From: an uncultured Actinotalea sp.
GTDB lineage: Bacteria > Actinomycetota > Actinomycetes > Actinomycetales > Cellulomonadaceae
Length of the DNA stretch: 27,537 bases
NCBI RefSeq assembly: GCF_946885855.1
Contig: NZ_CAMPHH010000006.1
Span: 1-27,537 of the forward strand
Direction of reading: 5' to 3'
The position numbers and the translations under genes are program-made. The notes beneath the pieces were generated by a model. It ran no database searches. It worked only from the letters and a program-made list of their open reading frames with translations, and was not told where the DNA came from. Shown piece by piece: positions 1-6,326 of this stretch (its first letter is position 1; each line of letters starts with the position of its first letter).

Positions 1-39
1 CGACGGCACGGGCGATCCCCACCCCTGAAAGGGACCACG

Positions 40-645
40 ATGAAGAAGTCACTGCTCCTCTCGGCCACCTCCGTCGCCGGCGCCGCGGCGCTCGTGGGCG
101 GCATGACGATCGCTGCCTTCAACGACACCGAGACGGCCTCGTTCCCCTCCCCCGTGGTCGCCGGCTCCCTCGAGCTGGACCAGAAGGGGCTGACCATGCC
201 GCTGCTCGTCGACAACATGAAGCCGGGCGACCACGCCGACTTCACGATCAAGCTCGAGAACGAGGGAACCCTGCCCGGCGTGCTCTACGGCATGCTGGCC
301 GAGGTCAAGGGCATCGAGGACGGCTGCGAGGTCCGGGACGGGCTGATCGATCTCGAGCGGGTCGAGGCGCAGGTCGACGGCGACTGCGGGAACGTCTTCA
401 GCGGCGGGGACCTCGAGCAGTACCTCGAGTACGAGTTCGTGCTGCCCGGCGGGCAGGTCGTCCCCGCCACGGAGACCGCGGAGGTCGGTCTCGGTGGGCT
501 CGACGGCAGCACCGAGGGCTCCTACGTCCTGCGAGTGCGGTTCCGCAACGACCCCATGGCGGACAAGTGGGTCGTCCAGCAGCAGAACGACGCCCAGGGC
601 GACGGCGCCGTAATCCCCCTCACGTTCGCCCTGGTGCTGTCCTGA
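40..645 (+). CDS. TasA/camelysin-like secreted protein with SipW-type signal
   Basis: This 201-residue protein has the long, atypical signal region of SipW-processed proteins: a Lys-Lys start, a hydrophobic Ala/Gly/Val stretch to about residue 24, then a GGMTIAAFNDTETASF segment and an AGSLELD-type mature start. That pattern (AAF-x-DTE) is typical of TasA and camelysin relatives, which form extracellular fibres or surface proteins in Bacillus. Two Cys pairs of residues (around 96 and 115) could form a disulfide in the acidic mature domain. The ATG lies about 6 nt after a GGGACC stretch, a weak ribosome site. A SipW-type peptidase follows 66 nt downstream, which supports the substrate-enzyme pairing. 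Fibre formation in this organism is not shown by the sequence. Confidence in the family is good; confidence in the role is low. Confidence 0.8.
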   Translation: MKKSLLLSATSVAGAAALVGGMTIAAFNDTETASFPSPVVAGSLELDQKGLTMPLLVDNMKPGDHADFTIKLENEGTLPGVLYGMLAEVKGIEDGCEVRDGLIDLERVEAQVDGDCGNVFSGGDLEQYLEYEFVLPGGQVVPATETAEVGLGGLDGSTEGSYVLRVRFRNDPMADKWVVQQQNDAQGDGAVIPLTFALVLS

Positions 646-653
646 CCACCGTC

Positions 654-685
654 GTGGTGCCCCGGCCGCCCGGCCGGGGCACCAC
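654..685 (+). terminator. Strong hairpin between TasA-like gene and sipW
   Basis: A perfect 14-bp stem (GTGGTGCCCCGGCC at 654-667 pairing with 672-685) closes a 4-nt loop. It starts 9 nt after the stop of the TasA-like gene and ends 26 nt before the peptidase ATG. There is no T-run, as is common in actinobacteria. It could terminate part of the transcripts, so that substrate is made in excess over peptidase, or stabilise the upstream mRNA. Confidence 0.65.
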
Positions 686-711
686 CCCGTCCGAGACCCG
701 GGAGACCTCCG

Positions 712-1419
712 ATGCGCCTGATCCGCCGGACCGCAGCCGCTCTGGCCACCTCGCTGGCGGTTTTCGCGCTCCTGGCCGTCGGCCTCCTGTTCTTCCTGGT
801 CCGGGGAGAGGGCTGGCTGCTGCAGACCGTCGCCACGGGCAGCATGGAGCCGACGATCCCGACCGGCAGCATCATCCTGTCCCGCCCGGTCGACCCGACG
901 GCGGTCCGGATCGACGACGTCGTCGTGTTCGTCGCCCCGACCGGCGGCACCGTCTCGACGGGCGACGGGACCGCGTTCGAGGCGACCGAGCCGATGCTGG
1001 TGACTCATCGGGTCCTGGCCGTCGAGACCGGCGCGGACGCACCGGCCTTCCGTACCAAGGGCGACGCCAACGCCGACGAGGACCCCTGGCTGGTCGAGGC
1101 CGACGCGGTGCGCGCCGGCTACGTGGGTCATGTCCCCGAGCTGGGCACGGTGCTCGCGACGCCCGAGCTGCGTCGCTACCTCTTCCTCACGATCGCCGGT
1201 CTCGGCATGGTGGTCGTCGTCGCCGAGTGCGTCTCCATCGCACGTCAGCTGCGTCGCGCCGACCCCGGACCGGACTCCGCCGGCCGGCACCTGCGGGACC
1301 AGGTACCTCCCGCGACCGACCCGGCGTCCCCAGCGCCCGCCGAGCCACGCCACCCCGAGCCGCGCCACACCGAGCCGCGCCACGCCGCGCCGCCTCGCGC
1401 CCGGAGCACAGCCGCGTGA
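712..1419 (+). CDS. sipW: SipW-type (ER-type) signal peptidase I
   Basis: This 235-residue membrane peptidase of the S26B (SipW/ER) type would cleave the signal of the TasA-like protein upstream. Residues 8-30 form an N-terminal membrane helix. The catalytic Ser44 lies in GSMEPTIP. A His (His99, in VTHRV) stands where bacterial type I peptidases have Lys, which defines the SipW/ER subgroup. KGDANADED (116-124) matches the conserved C-terminal box with its acidic residues. A second membrane helix spans about 157-177. The tail from residue 180 is disordered and rich in Pro, Arg and His, with EPRH repeats. It is co-directional with the TasA-like gene and separated from it by a hairpin. Its TGA directly abuts the stop of coaE on the other strand. 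Confidence 0.88.
   Translation: MRLIRRTAAALATSLAVFALLAVGLLFFLVRGEGWLLQTVATGSMEPTIPTGSIILSRPVDPTAVRIDDVVVFVAPTGGTVSTGDGTAFEATEPMLVTHRVLAVETGADAPAFRTKGDANADEDPWLVEADAVRAGYVGHVPELGTVLATPELRRYLFLTIAGLGMVVVVAECVSIARQLRRADPGPDSAGRHLRDQVPPATDPASPAPAEPRHPEPRHTEPRHAAPPRARSTAA
1336..1380 (+). repeat. 15-bp tandem repeat coding for EPRH units
   Basis: Three head-to-tail 15-bp units plus a partial fourth (ending near 1391) differ at a few bases. They encode repeated EPRH-x pentapeptides in the cytoplasmic or disordered tail of the signal peptidase. The repeat is likely to vary in copy number between strains. It has no clear function. Confidence 0.7.
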
Positions 1420-2598
1420 TCAGGAGGGCGGGCGCCAGCCGGTCGCGCCCGCCCAGGCCTCCAGACGGGATCGCCGGCCGGTGAGCCAGTCCTGCTGAGC
1501 GGCGCCCCGAGCACGCCACGGGTGCCGCCCCGGTGTGCCGCCGCGGTCCGCGGCGTCCCGCCGCGCGGCGACGAGCTCCGTCCGGGCGGCGGCGTCCGCC
1601 CGGAGCCAGTCCCGCAGCGCGAGGGCGTCCCGCCAGGCCGGACTGCCGGCCACCCGGACGACGAGGTCCACCGCGCGGGCGGGGTCCGCGTTGCGGTGCA
1701 GCCGGCCGGCCGGCACCGCCCGCTCGTGGACCGCCGGGAACCCGGCGTCTGCCCAGGCCTCAGCCAGCGCCTCGGCGTCCTCCGGCGACGCCACGCCGAC
1801 CTGGATCTCCACCACGTCCTCAGCCGGCACACCCGGCACGGCGGTGGCACCGACGTGCTCGACGTCCACCACCCGGGCGCCACCGACCCGCCGCAGGCGC
1901 GGGACGAGGCGGGCCGCCTGCACGTCCCAGGCCGAGAACCCGTCCGGCGGCGTGATCACCCCCCGGTCGTCCCGGTGCGCCGGGCGACGCTCGACGACGT
2001 TGCGCCCGTACTGGACGAGCCGGTCCCGCCAGAGCGCCTGGACCTCCTCGTCCACGGCCTGGCGGGGTCGGTCGGTGTCGACCCAGACGTCCGCCACCGC
2101 GTGCCGGGCCGCGTCGTCCGCCTGGGCGGCGATCCTCCGGCGCGCCTCCGGCTCGGCCATGCCGCGATCCGTCACCAGCCGCCGCACCCGCTCCTCAGCC
2201 GGGGCCGAGACGACGACGACGAGGTGGTAGCCGGGCGCGAGCCCCTTCTCGACGATGAGCGGGACGTCGTGGACGACGACGGCGTCGGCGGGCAACAGCG
2301 CGACGCGGGCCGCGGTGAGCTCCCGGACCCGGGGGTGGACGATCGCCTCGAGGCGCTGCCGGGCGTCGTCGTCGCCGAAGACGACCCGCGCCATCGCCGC
2401 ACGGTCCAGCCCGCCGTCGGCGGCGAGGACCCCCCGGCCGAACGCCGCGATCACCGCCGCGAGGCCCGCCGAGCCGGGCGCGACCGCCTCCCGGGCCAAC
2501 GCATCAGCGTCGAGCACCACCGCGCCGAGCCGGGCCAGCGTCGCCGCGACCGTCGACTTGCCCGCGCCGATGCCCCCCGTCAGTCCGATGTGCAGCAC
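1420..2598 (-). CDS. coaE: Dephospho-CoA kinase fused to a GrpB/UPF0157 domain
   Basis: This 392-residue protein performs the last step of CoA synthesis, ATP-dependent phosphorylation of the ribose 3'-OH of dephospho-CoA. Residues 1-195 are the kinase: P-loop GGIGAGKS (8-15), DAD (30-32), and a lid with RRLVTDR near 139-145. Residues about 200-392 are a GrpB-like nucleotidyltransferase-fold domain (VDVEHVGATAVPG). M. tuberculosis Rv1631 has the same two-domain build. The GTG at 2598 was chosen because the P-loop begins a few residues later and the upstream sequence lacks kinase character. This GTG has no ribosome site but has a TAGGCT box 7 nt before it, so translation may be leaderless. Stop codons of this gene and sipW form a shared TGATCA. 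Confidence 0.93.
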   Translation of the reverse strand: MLHIGLTGGIGAGKSTVAATLARLGAVVLDADALAREAVAPGSAGLAAVIAAFGRGVLAADGGLDRAAMARVVFGDDDARQRLEAIVHPRVRELTAARVALLPADAVVVHDVPLIVEKGLAPGYHLVVVVSAPAEERVRRLVTDRGMAEPEARRRIAAQADDAARHAVADVWVDTDRPRQAVDEEVQALWRDRLVQYGRNVVERRPAHRDDRGVITPPDGFSAWDVQAARLVPRLRRVGGARVVDVEHVGATAVPGVPAEDVVEIQVGVASPEDAEALAEAWADAGFPAVHERAVPAGRLHRNADPARAVDLVVRVAGSPAWRDALALRDWLRADAAARTELVAARRDAADRGGTPGRHPWRARGAAQQDWLTGRRSRLEAWAGATGWRPPS

Positions 2599-2605
2599 GC
2601 CGGCC

Positions 2606-2611
2606 AGCCTA
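2606..2611 (-). promoter_or_regulatory. Candidate leaderless -10 box for coaE
   Basis: On the minus strand TAGGCT is followed by 7 nt and then the GTG of coaE. The spacing places transcription start at the start codon. No Shine-Dalgarno sequence is present and no convincing -35 box is seen. The box lies inside the 19-nt gap after pcp, so coaE could have its own promoter as well as read-through from pcp. Confidence 0.5.
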
Positions 2612-2617
2612 CGGACG

Positions 2618-3244
2618 TCAGGACGTCGCGCCGTGCGGGACCGCGGCATCGACGACGACGTCCAGCGCCGCGTCCGCGACGAGCCGGACAGCGCGGGCGA
2701 GCGTCTCGACCGGCACGCCGCCGGGGACGTGCACGAACCCGGCACGGACGTCGCCCCGGCCCGCCGCGAGCAGGGCCGACCGGTAGAAGACCGCGTTGCA
2801 CACGTACGTCCCCGCGGTCATCGAGACCTCGGCGTCGATCCCCGCGTCGAGCAGACGCCGCAGCGCGCTCTTGACCGGCACCGTCGCCAGGAACGCGGTC
2901 GGGCCGCCCGGGACGACCGGCTCGTCAGCGGGCCGCGCGCCGTCGTTGTCCGGGATGCGCGCGTCGCACAGGTTCACGGCGAGCCGTTCCAGCCCGATCC
3001 GAGCACGGCCGGCCGCAAGGCCCACGCCGAGCACGACCGCCGGCTCGTGCACCGTCATGAGCTGCTCGACGAGCACCCCGGCCCGCCCGTACGCGACCGG
3101 CAGCTCCTGCGCGACGAGGGCCTCCGGGCGGTCCCAGGCGCGCTCGGCCAGCCGGACGGCCTCGATCGAGGGGTTGCGGTCGGCGCCGTCGAACGGCTCG
3201 AAGCCGGTCAGCAGGACGGTGCGGGGACGGGCGGCGGTCGACAC
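2618..3244 (-). CDS. pcp: Pyroglutamyl-peptidase I (pyrrolidone carboxylate peptidase)
   Basis: This 208-residue cysteine peptidase of family C15 removes N-terminal pyroglutamate from peptides in the cytoplasm. The start LLTGFEPFDGADRNPS is the family signature. The catalytic triad is visible as Glu86 (in GLERLAVNLCDARIPDN), Cys149 (MTAGTYVCNAVFY) and His172 (GFVHVPG). The length matches the family (about 200-215). The GTG at 3244 places the first strand directly after the start. A TACAGT box 6 nt upstream and the absence of a ribosome site suggest leaderless translation. It lies 19 nt upstream of coaE and after the rpsA terminator. A peptide importer is nearby (6327-11707), so a joint role in peptide use is possible but unproven. 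Confidence 0.9.
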   Translation of the reverse strand: MSTAARPRTVLLTGFEPFDGADRNPSIEAVRLAERAWDRPEALVAQELPVAYGRAGVLVEQLMTVHEPAVVLGVGLAAGRARIGLERLAVNLCDARIPDNDGARPADEPVVPGGPTAFLATVPVKSALRRLLDAGIDAEVSMTAGTYVCNAVFYRSALLAAGRGDVRAGFVHVPGGVPVETLARAVRLVADAALDVVVDAAVPHGATS

Positions 3245-3250
3245 CCGTGC

Positions 3251-3256
3251 ACTGTA
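3251..3256 (-). promoter_or_regulatory. Candidate leaderless -10 box for pcp
   Basis: TACAGT on the minus strand ends 6 nt before the GTG of pcp. It fits the TANNNT actinobacterial -10 consensus at leaderless spacing. It sits just beyond the rpsA hairpin terminator, where a new promoter is expected. Confidence 0.5.
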
Positions 3257-3281
3257 GGCGCGCGGGACGCGTCCGGGGACG

Positions 3282-3319
3282 ACGGACGGCCCGCCACCGT
3301 GAGGTGACGGGCCGTCCGT
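3282..3319 (-). terminator. rpsA terminator hairpin
   Basis: The 12-bp arms ACGGACGGCCCG (3282-3293) and their complement (3308-3319) pair perfectly. An inner CACC/GGTG stem closes a GTGA loop. It starts 39 nt beyond the rpsA stop in the direction of transcription. No T-run follows, as is usual in this group. Confidence 0.75.
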
Positions 3320-3358
3320 GGCAGCCACGCGCGGGTCACCCCGCACGACCGACCGTGA

Positions 3359-4858
3359 TCAGTTGCCGGTGAGCTTCTCGCGCAGCGCCGCGAGGGCCTC
3401 GTCCGACGCGAGCGTGCCGCCGGCGGGCTCGGCCGCCGAGGAGTAGCTCGACGCGGTCGACGCTCCGGAGTCGCCGCGACCGCCACCGCTGCTGCTGCTG
3501 GTGGTCGTGGTGGCCGCCTGGGCGTCCGCCTCGATCGCCTCGAGCACCTGCTTCTTGTGCGCCTCCCAGCGGGAGTGGGCGGCGGCGTACTGCGCCTCCC
3601 AGGCCTCGCGCTGCGTCTCGTAGCCCTCGAGCCACTCGTTGGTCTCCGGGTCGAAGCCCTCGGGGTACTTGTAGTTCCCCTTCTCGTCGTACTCGGCGGC
3701 CATGCCGTACAGCGCGGGGTCGAAGTCCTCGCTGTGGGGGTCCAGGCCCTCGTTCGCCTGCTTGAGCGAGAGCGAGATCCGGCGACGCTCGAGGTCGATG
3801 TCGATGACCTTGACGAACGTCTCGTCACCGACGTTGACGACCTGCTCGGGCAGGTCGACGTGCCGGACGGCGAGCTCGGAGATGTGGACCAGGCCCTCGA
3901 TGCCGTCCTCGACGCGGACGAACGCGCCGAACGGGACGAGCTTGGTGACCTTGCCCGGCACGACCTGGCCGATCGCGTGCGTCCGGGCGAACGCCTGCCA
4001 CGGGTCCTCCTGCGTCGCCTTGAGCGACAGCGAGACCCGCTCGCGGTCGAAGTCGACGTCGAGCACCTCGACCGTGACCTCCTGGCCGACCTCGACGACC
4101 TCGGACGGGTGGTCGATGTGCTTCCAGGACAGCTCGGAGACGTGCACGAGGCCGTCGACACCGCCGAGGTCGACGAAGGCGCCGAAGTTGACGATCGAGG
4201 AGACGACACCCGGCCGCACCTGGCCCTTCTGCAGGGTCTGCAGGAAGGTGGAGCGGACCTCCGACTGCGTCTGCTCGAGCCAGGCGCGGCGCGACAGGAC
4301 GACGTTGTTGCGGTTCTTGTCGAGCTCGATGATCTTCGCCTCGATCTCCTTGCCGACGTACGGCTGGAGGTCGCGGACGCGACGCATCTCGACGAGCGAC
4401 GCCGGGAGGAAGCCGCGCAGGCCGATGTCGAGGATGAGGCCGCCCTTGACGACCTCGATGACGGTGCCGGTGACGACGCCGTCCTCCTCCTTGATCTTCT
4501 CGATCGTGCCCCAGGCGCGCTCGTACTGGGCACGCTTCTTGGACAGGATCAGCCGGCCCTCCTTGTCCTCCTTCTGGAGGACCAGGGCCTCGACCGCGTC
4601 CCCGACCTTGACGACCTCGTCCGGGTCGACGTCGTGCTTGATCGAGAGCTCGCGCGAGGGGATGACCCCCTCGGTCTTGTAGCCGATGTCGAGGAGGACC
4701 TCGTCGCGGTCGACCTTGACGATGGTGCCCTCGACGATGTCGCCGTCGTTGAAGTACTTGATGGTCGCGTCGATGGCAGCGAGGAAGTCCTCGGCCGTGC
4801 CGATGTCGTTGATCGCGACCTGCGGCGTCGTCGGCTTGGCGGGGGTGGAGATGGTCAT
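3359..4858 (-). CDS. rpsA: 30S ribosomal protein S1
   Basis: This 499-residue protein binds mRNA on the small ribosomal subunit and helps initiation. Four S1 (OB-fold) domains are visible at about 38-108, 126-191, 211-281 and 297-367, each with the G-x-V...DIG/D-G-F-V core. The last two are the most typical (GAFVDLGGVDGLVHVSELS and GAFVRVEDGIEGLVHISEL). Four domains is the actinobacterial form; E. coli S1 has six. After residue 370 comes a charged helical part and a Thr/Ser/Gly-rich linker (about 450-476) before a conserved-looking end. The ATG at 4858 gives the classical start just before the first domain, with a GGAG 11 nt upstream. Expression probably starts from the promoter at 5057-5086, leaving a long leader. 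Confidence 0.97.
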   Translation of the reverse strand: MTISTPAKPTTPQVAINDIGTAEDFLAAIDATIKYFNDGDIVEGTIVKVDRDEVLLDIGYKTEGVIPSRELSIKHDVDPDEVVKVGDAVEALVLQKEDKEGRLILSKKRAQYERAWGTIEKIKEEDGVVTGTVIEVVKGGLILDIGLRGFLPASLVEMRRVRDLQPYVGKEIEAKIIELDKNRNNVVLSRRAWLEQTQSEVRSTFLQTLQKGQVRPGVVSSIVNFGAFVDLGGVDGLVHVSELSWKHIDHPSEVVEVGQEVTVEVLDVDFDRERVSLSLKATQEDPWQAFARTHAIGQVVPGKVTKLVPFGAFVRVEDGIEGLVHISELAVRHVDLPEQVVNVGDETFVKVIDIDLERRRISLSLKQANEGLDPHSEDFDPALYGMAAEYDEKGNYKYPEGFDPETNEWLEGYETQREAWEAQYAAAHSRWEAHKKQVLEAIEADAQAATTTTSSSSGGGRGDSGASTASSYSSAAEPAGGTLASDEALAALREKLTGN

Positions 4859-5056
4859 TGAGTTTCGAGCTCCGATGCGGACAGGGAGTAGTGCGGACAG
4901 GGAACGTGCTGTGCTGCTGGTGGATCGCTGCTCGGCGGGCCCCGGGCCGCCCCGGCCGCAAGAACGGCGCAGGATGCCTCCGGGGTGCGCTGCGAAGGCA
5001 GCAGCGGGACGCATGAACCGGGCAGAACCGGCGCAGGACGCGTCACGCCACCGGCC

Positions 5057-5086
5057 ATCTTAGGCAGGTGGCGAAACGGGGGTCAA
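5057..5086 (-). promoter_or_regulatory. Strong housekeeping promoter and long leader of rpsA
   Basis: On the minus strand TTGACC (5081-5086) and TAAGAT (5057-5062) are separated by 18 bp. This is the best -35/-10 pair in the window. It lies 7 nt beyond the pfkA stop. Transcription would start near 5050, so rpsA has an untranslated leader of about 190 nt (4859-5050) with GC-rich stretches able to fold. In E. coli, S1 represses its own mRNA, so such control here is an inference. No known riboswitch is recognised in the leader. Confidence 0.75.
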
Positions 5087-5093
5087 AAGGTCG

Positions 5094-6119
5094 TCAGGCG
5101 AGCACCTGCGCGGTGCGCAGCAGGTCCGACGGCACCCGCTTCGGCCTCCCCGCCACCTCGGCGAGGGGCACGAGCACGACCTCCTCGCCCCGCAGTGCGG
5201 TCATCACCCCGGTCCGCCCCTCGACGACCGCGTCGATCGCCGCGACACCGAACCGGCTGCCCAGGATCCGGTCGGTCGGCGTCGGCGAACCGCCGCGCTG
5301 CACGTGGCCGAGGATCGTCACCCGCGTGTCGAACCCCGTCCGGTCCGCGATCTCGTGCGCGAGGCGGTCCCCCACCGCGCCCGCCACGATCTCGCCGAAC
5401 CGGCCCAGCTGCGTCGTGAAGTCCATCGAGCCCCCGCGACGCGGCTCCGCCCCCTCCGCCACCACGACGATGGAGAAGTTGGCGTGCGCCCGGTGCCGGT
5501 GCTTGAGGAACCGCACGACCTGGTCGATGTCGAAGGGGTCCTCCGGGGTCAGGACCAGCTCGGCACCGCCCGCGATGCCGGCGTTGACCGCGATCCACCC
5601 GGCGTGGCGGCCCATGACCTCCACGACCATGACCCGGTTGTGGCTCTCCGCGGTGGTGTGGATCCGGTCGATCGCCTCCGTGGCGATGTTCACCGCGGTG
5701 TGGAAGCCGATCGACAGGTCCGTCCCGGAGACGTCGTTGTCGATGGTCTTCGGGATGGCGACGATCCGGACGCCCGCCTCGGCGACCTTGCTCGCGGCGT
5801 GGAGGGTGCCGTCGCCACCGATGCAGATGAGCGCCTCGATGCGCTCGGCCTCCAGGGTCGCCATCACCGCGTCGATCCCGCCGTCCTCCGCGTTCGGGTG
5901 GAACCGCGCGGTGCCGAGCAGCGTGCCTCCGACGGGCAGGACGTTGCGGATGTGCTGCCGTCCGAGCGGCATGACGTCGCCCTCGACGACCCCCCGCCAC
6001 CCGTTGCGGAACCCGATGATCGAGTGGCCGTACGTGCCCTCGCCGTGCTTCACCACCGCACGGATCGCCGCGTTGAGGCCCGGGCAGTCCCCGCCACCGG
6101 TCAGCAGTCCGACACGCAC
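5094..6119 (-). CDS. pfkA: 6-phosphofructokinase, G104/K124 type
   Basis: This 341-residue glycolytic enzyme phosphorylates fructose 6-phosphate. The phosphate-donor loop is GGDGT (101-105), with Gly104, as in ATP-dependent enzymes. The catalytic segment is PKTIDND (123-129) with Asp127. Lys124 stands where E. coli ATP-PFK has Gly and where PPi-dependent enzymes have Lys. The G104/K124 mixture is known from actinobacterial ATP-PFKs such as that of Streptomyces, so ATP is the likely donor, but PPi is not excluded. MGRHAGWIA (174-182) and GHVQRGGSPTPTDR are the substrate-binding motifs. The GTG at 6119 follows AAGGAG at a 7-nt spacing. A TAGGGT box at 6182-6187 may be its -10. The gene stands alone, with rpsA starting just downstream. 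Confidence 0.95.
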   Translation of the reverse strand: MRVGLLTGGGDCPGLNAAIRAVVKHGEGTYGHSIIGFRNGWRGVVEGDVMPLGRQHIRNVLPVGGTLLGTARFHPNAEDGGIDAVMATLEAERIEALICIGGDGTLHAASKVAEAGVRIVAIPKTIDNDVSGTDLSIGFHTAVNIATEAIDRIHTTAESHNRVMVVEVMGRHAGWIAVNAGIAGGAELVLTPEDPFDIDQVVRFLKHRHRAHANFSIVVVAEGAEPRRGGSMDFTTQLGRFGEIVAGAVGDRLAHEIADRTGFDTRVTILGHVQRGGSPTPTDRILGSRFGVAAIDAVVEGRTGVMTALRGEEVVLVPLAEVAGRPKRVPSDLLRTAQVLA

Positions 6120-6181
6120 AGGGGTACTCCTTCGGGACGAGGGCGGGGGCCGGTGCGAGGCAGCAGCGCTGCACCTCGATC

Positions 6182-6187
6182 ACCCTA
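6182..6187 (-). promoter_or_regulatory. Candidate -10 box of pfkA
   Basis: TAGGGT on the minus strand lies 62 nt before the GTG, giving an untranslated leader of about 55 nt. No clear -35 box is seen. The rest of the 207-nt gap (6120-6326) is GC-rich with weak hairpins only. Confidence 0.4.
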
Positions 6188-6265
6188 ACCGGGCCCGGTG
6201 CGGGCGGCGGCGGGCAGAGGTCCTGCGTCCCTCCCGCCCGCCGGTCCGCGGGTACGAAGGGGTCC

Positions 6266-6288
6266 GACGGCGCCGCGCTGCGGCCGTC
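6266..6288 (-). terminator. Possible terminator of the peptide importer operon
   Basis: GACG (6266-6269) and GCCGC (6272-6276) pair with 6280-6288 around a 3-nt loop, with a 2-nt bulge. It lies about 40 nt beyond the dppDF stop. It is the better of two weak hairpins; the other is GCCGG/CCGGC at 6303-6317. Confidence 0.35.
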
Positions 6289-6326
6289 CCGCCCGCGCCG
6301 AGGCCGGAGCACCCGGCGTCGGAGGG

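Noticed and set aside
1336..1391. CRISPR-like tandem repeat
   Set aside because: The 15-bp units are contiguous, without spacers, and stay in frame as EPRH units of the signal peptidase tail.
3557..4861. Long plus-strand open frame opposite rpsA
   Set aside because: It mirrors the codon bias of rpsA; the protein is rich in Asp, Leu and Val with no fold or ribosome site. The same holds for other long antisense frames, such as those at 6198-8384 and 12727-14694.
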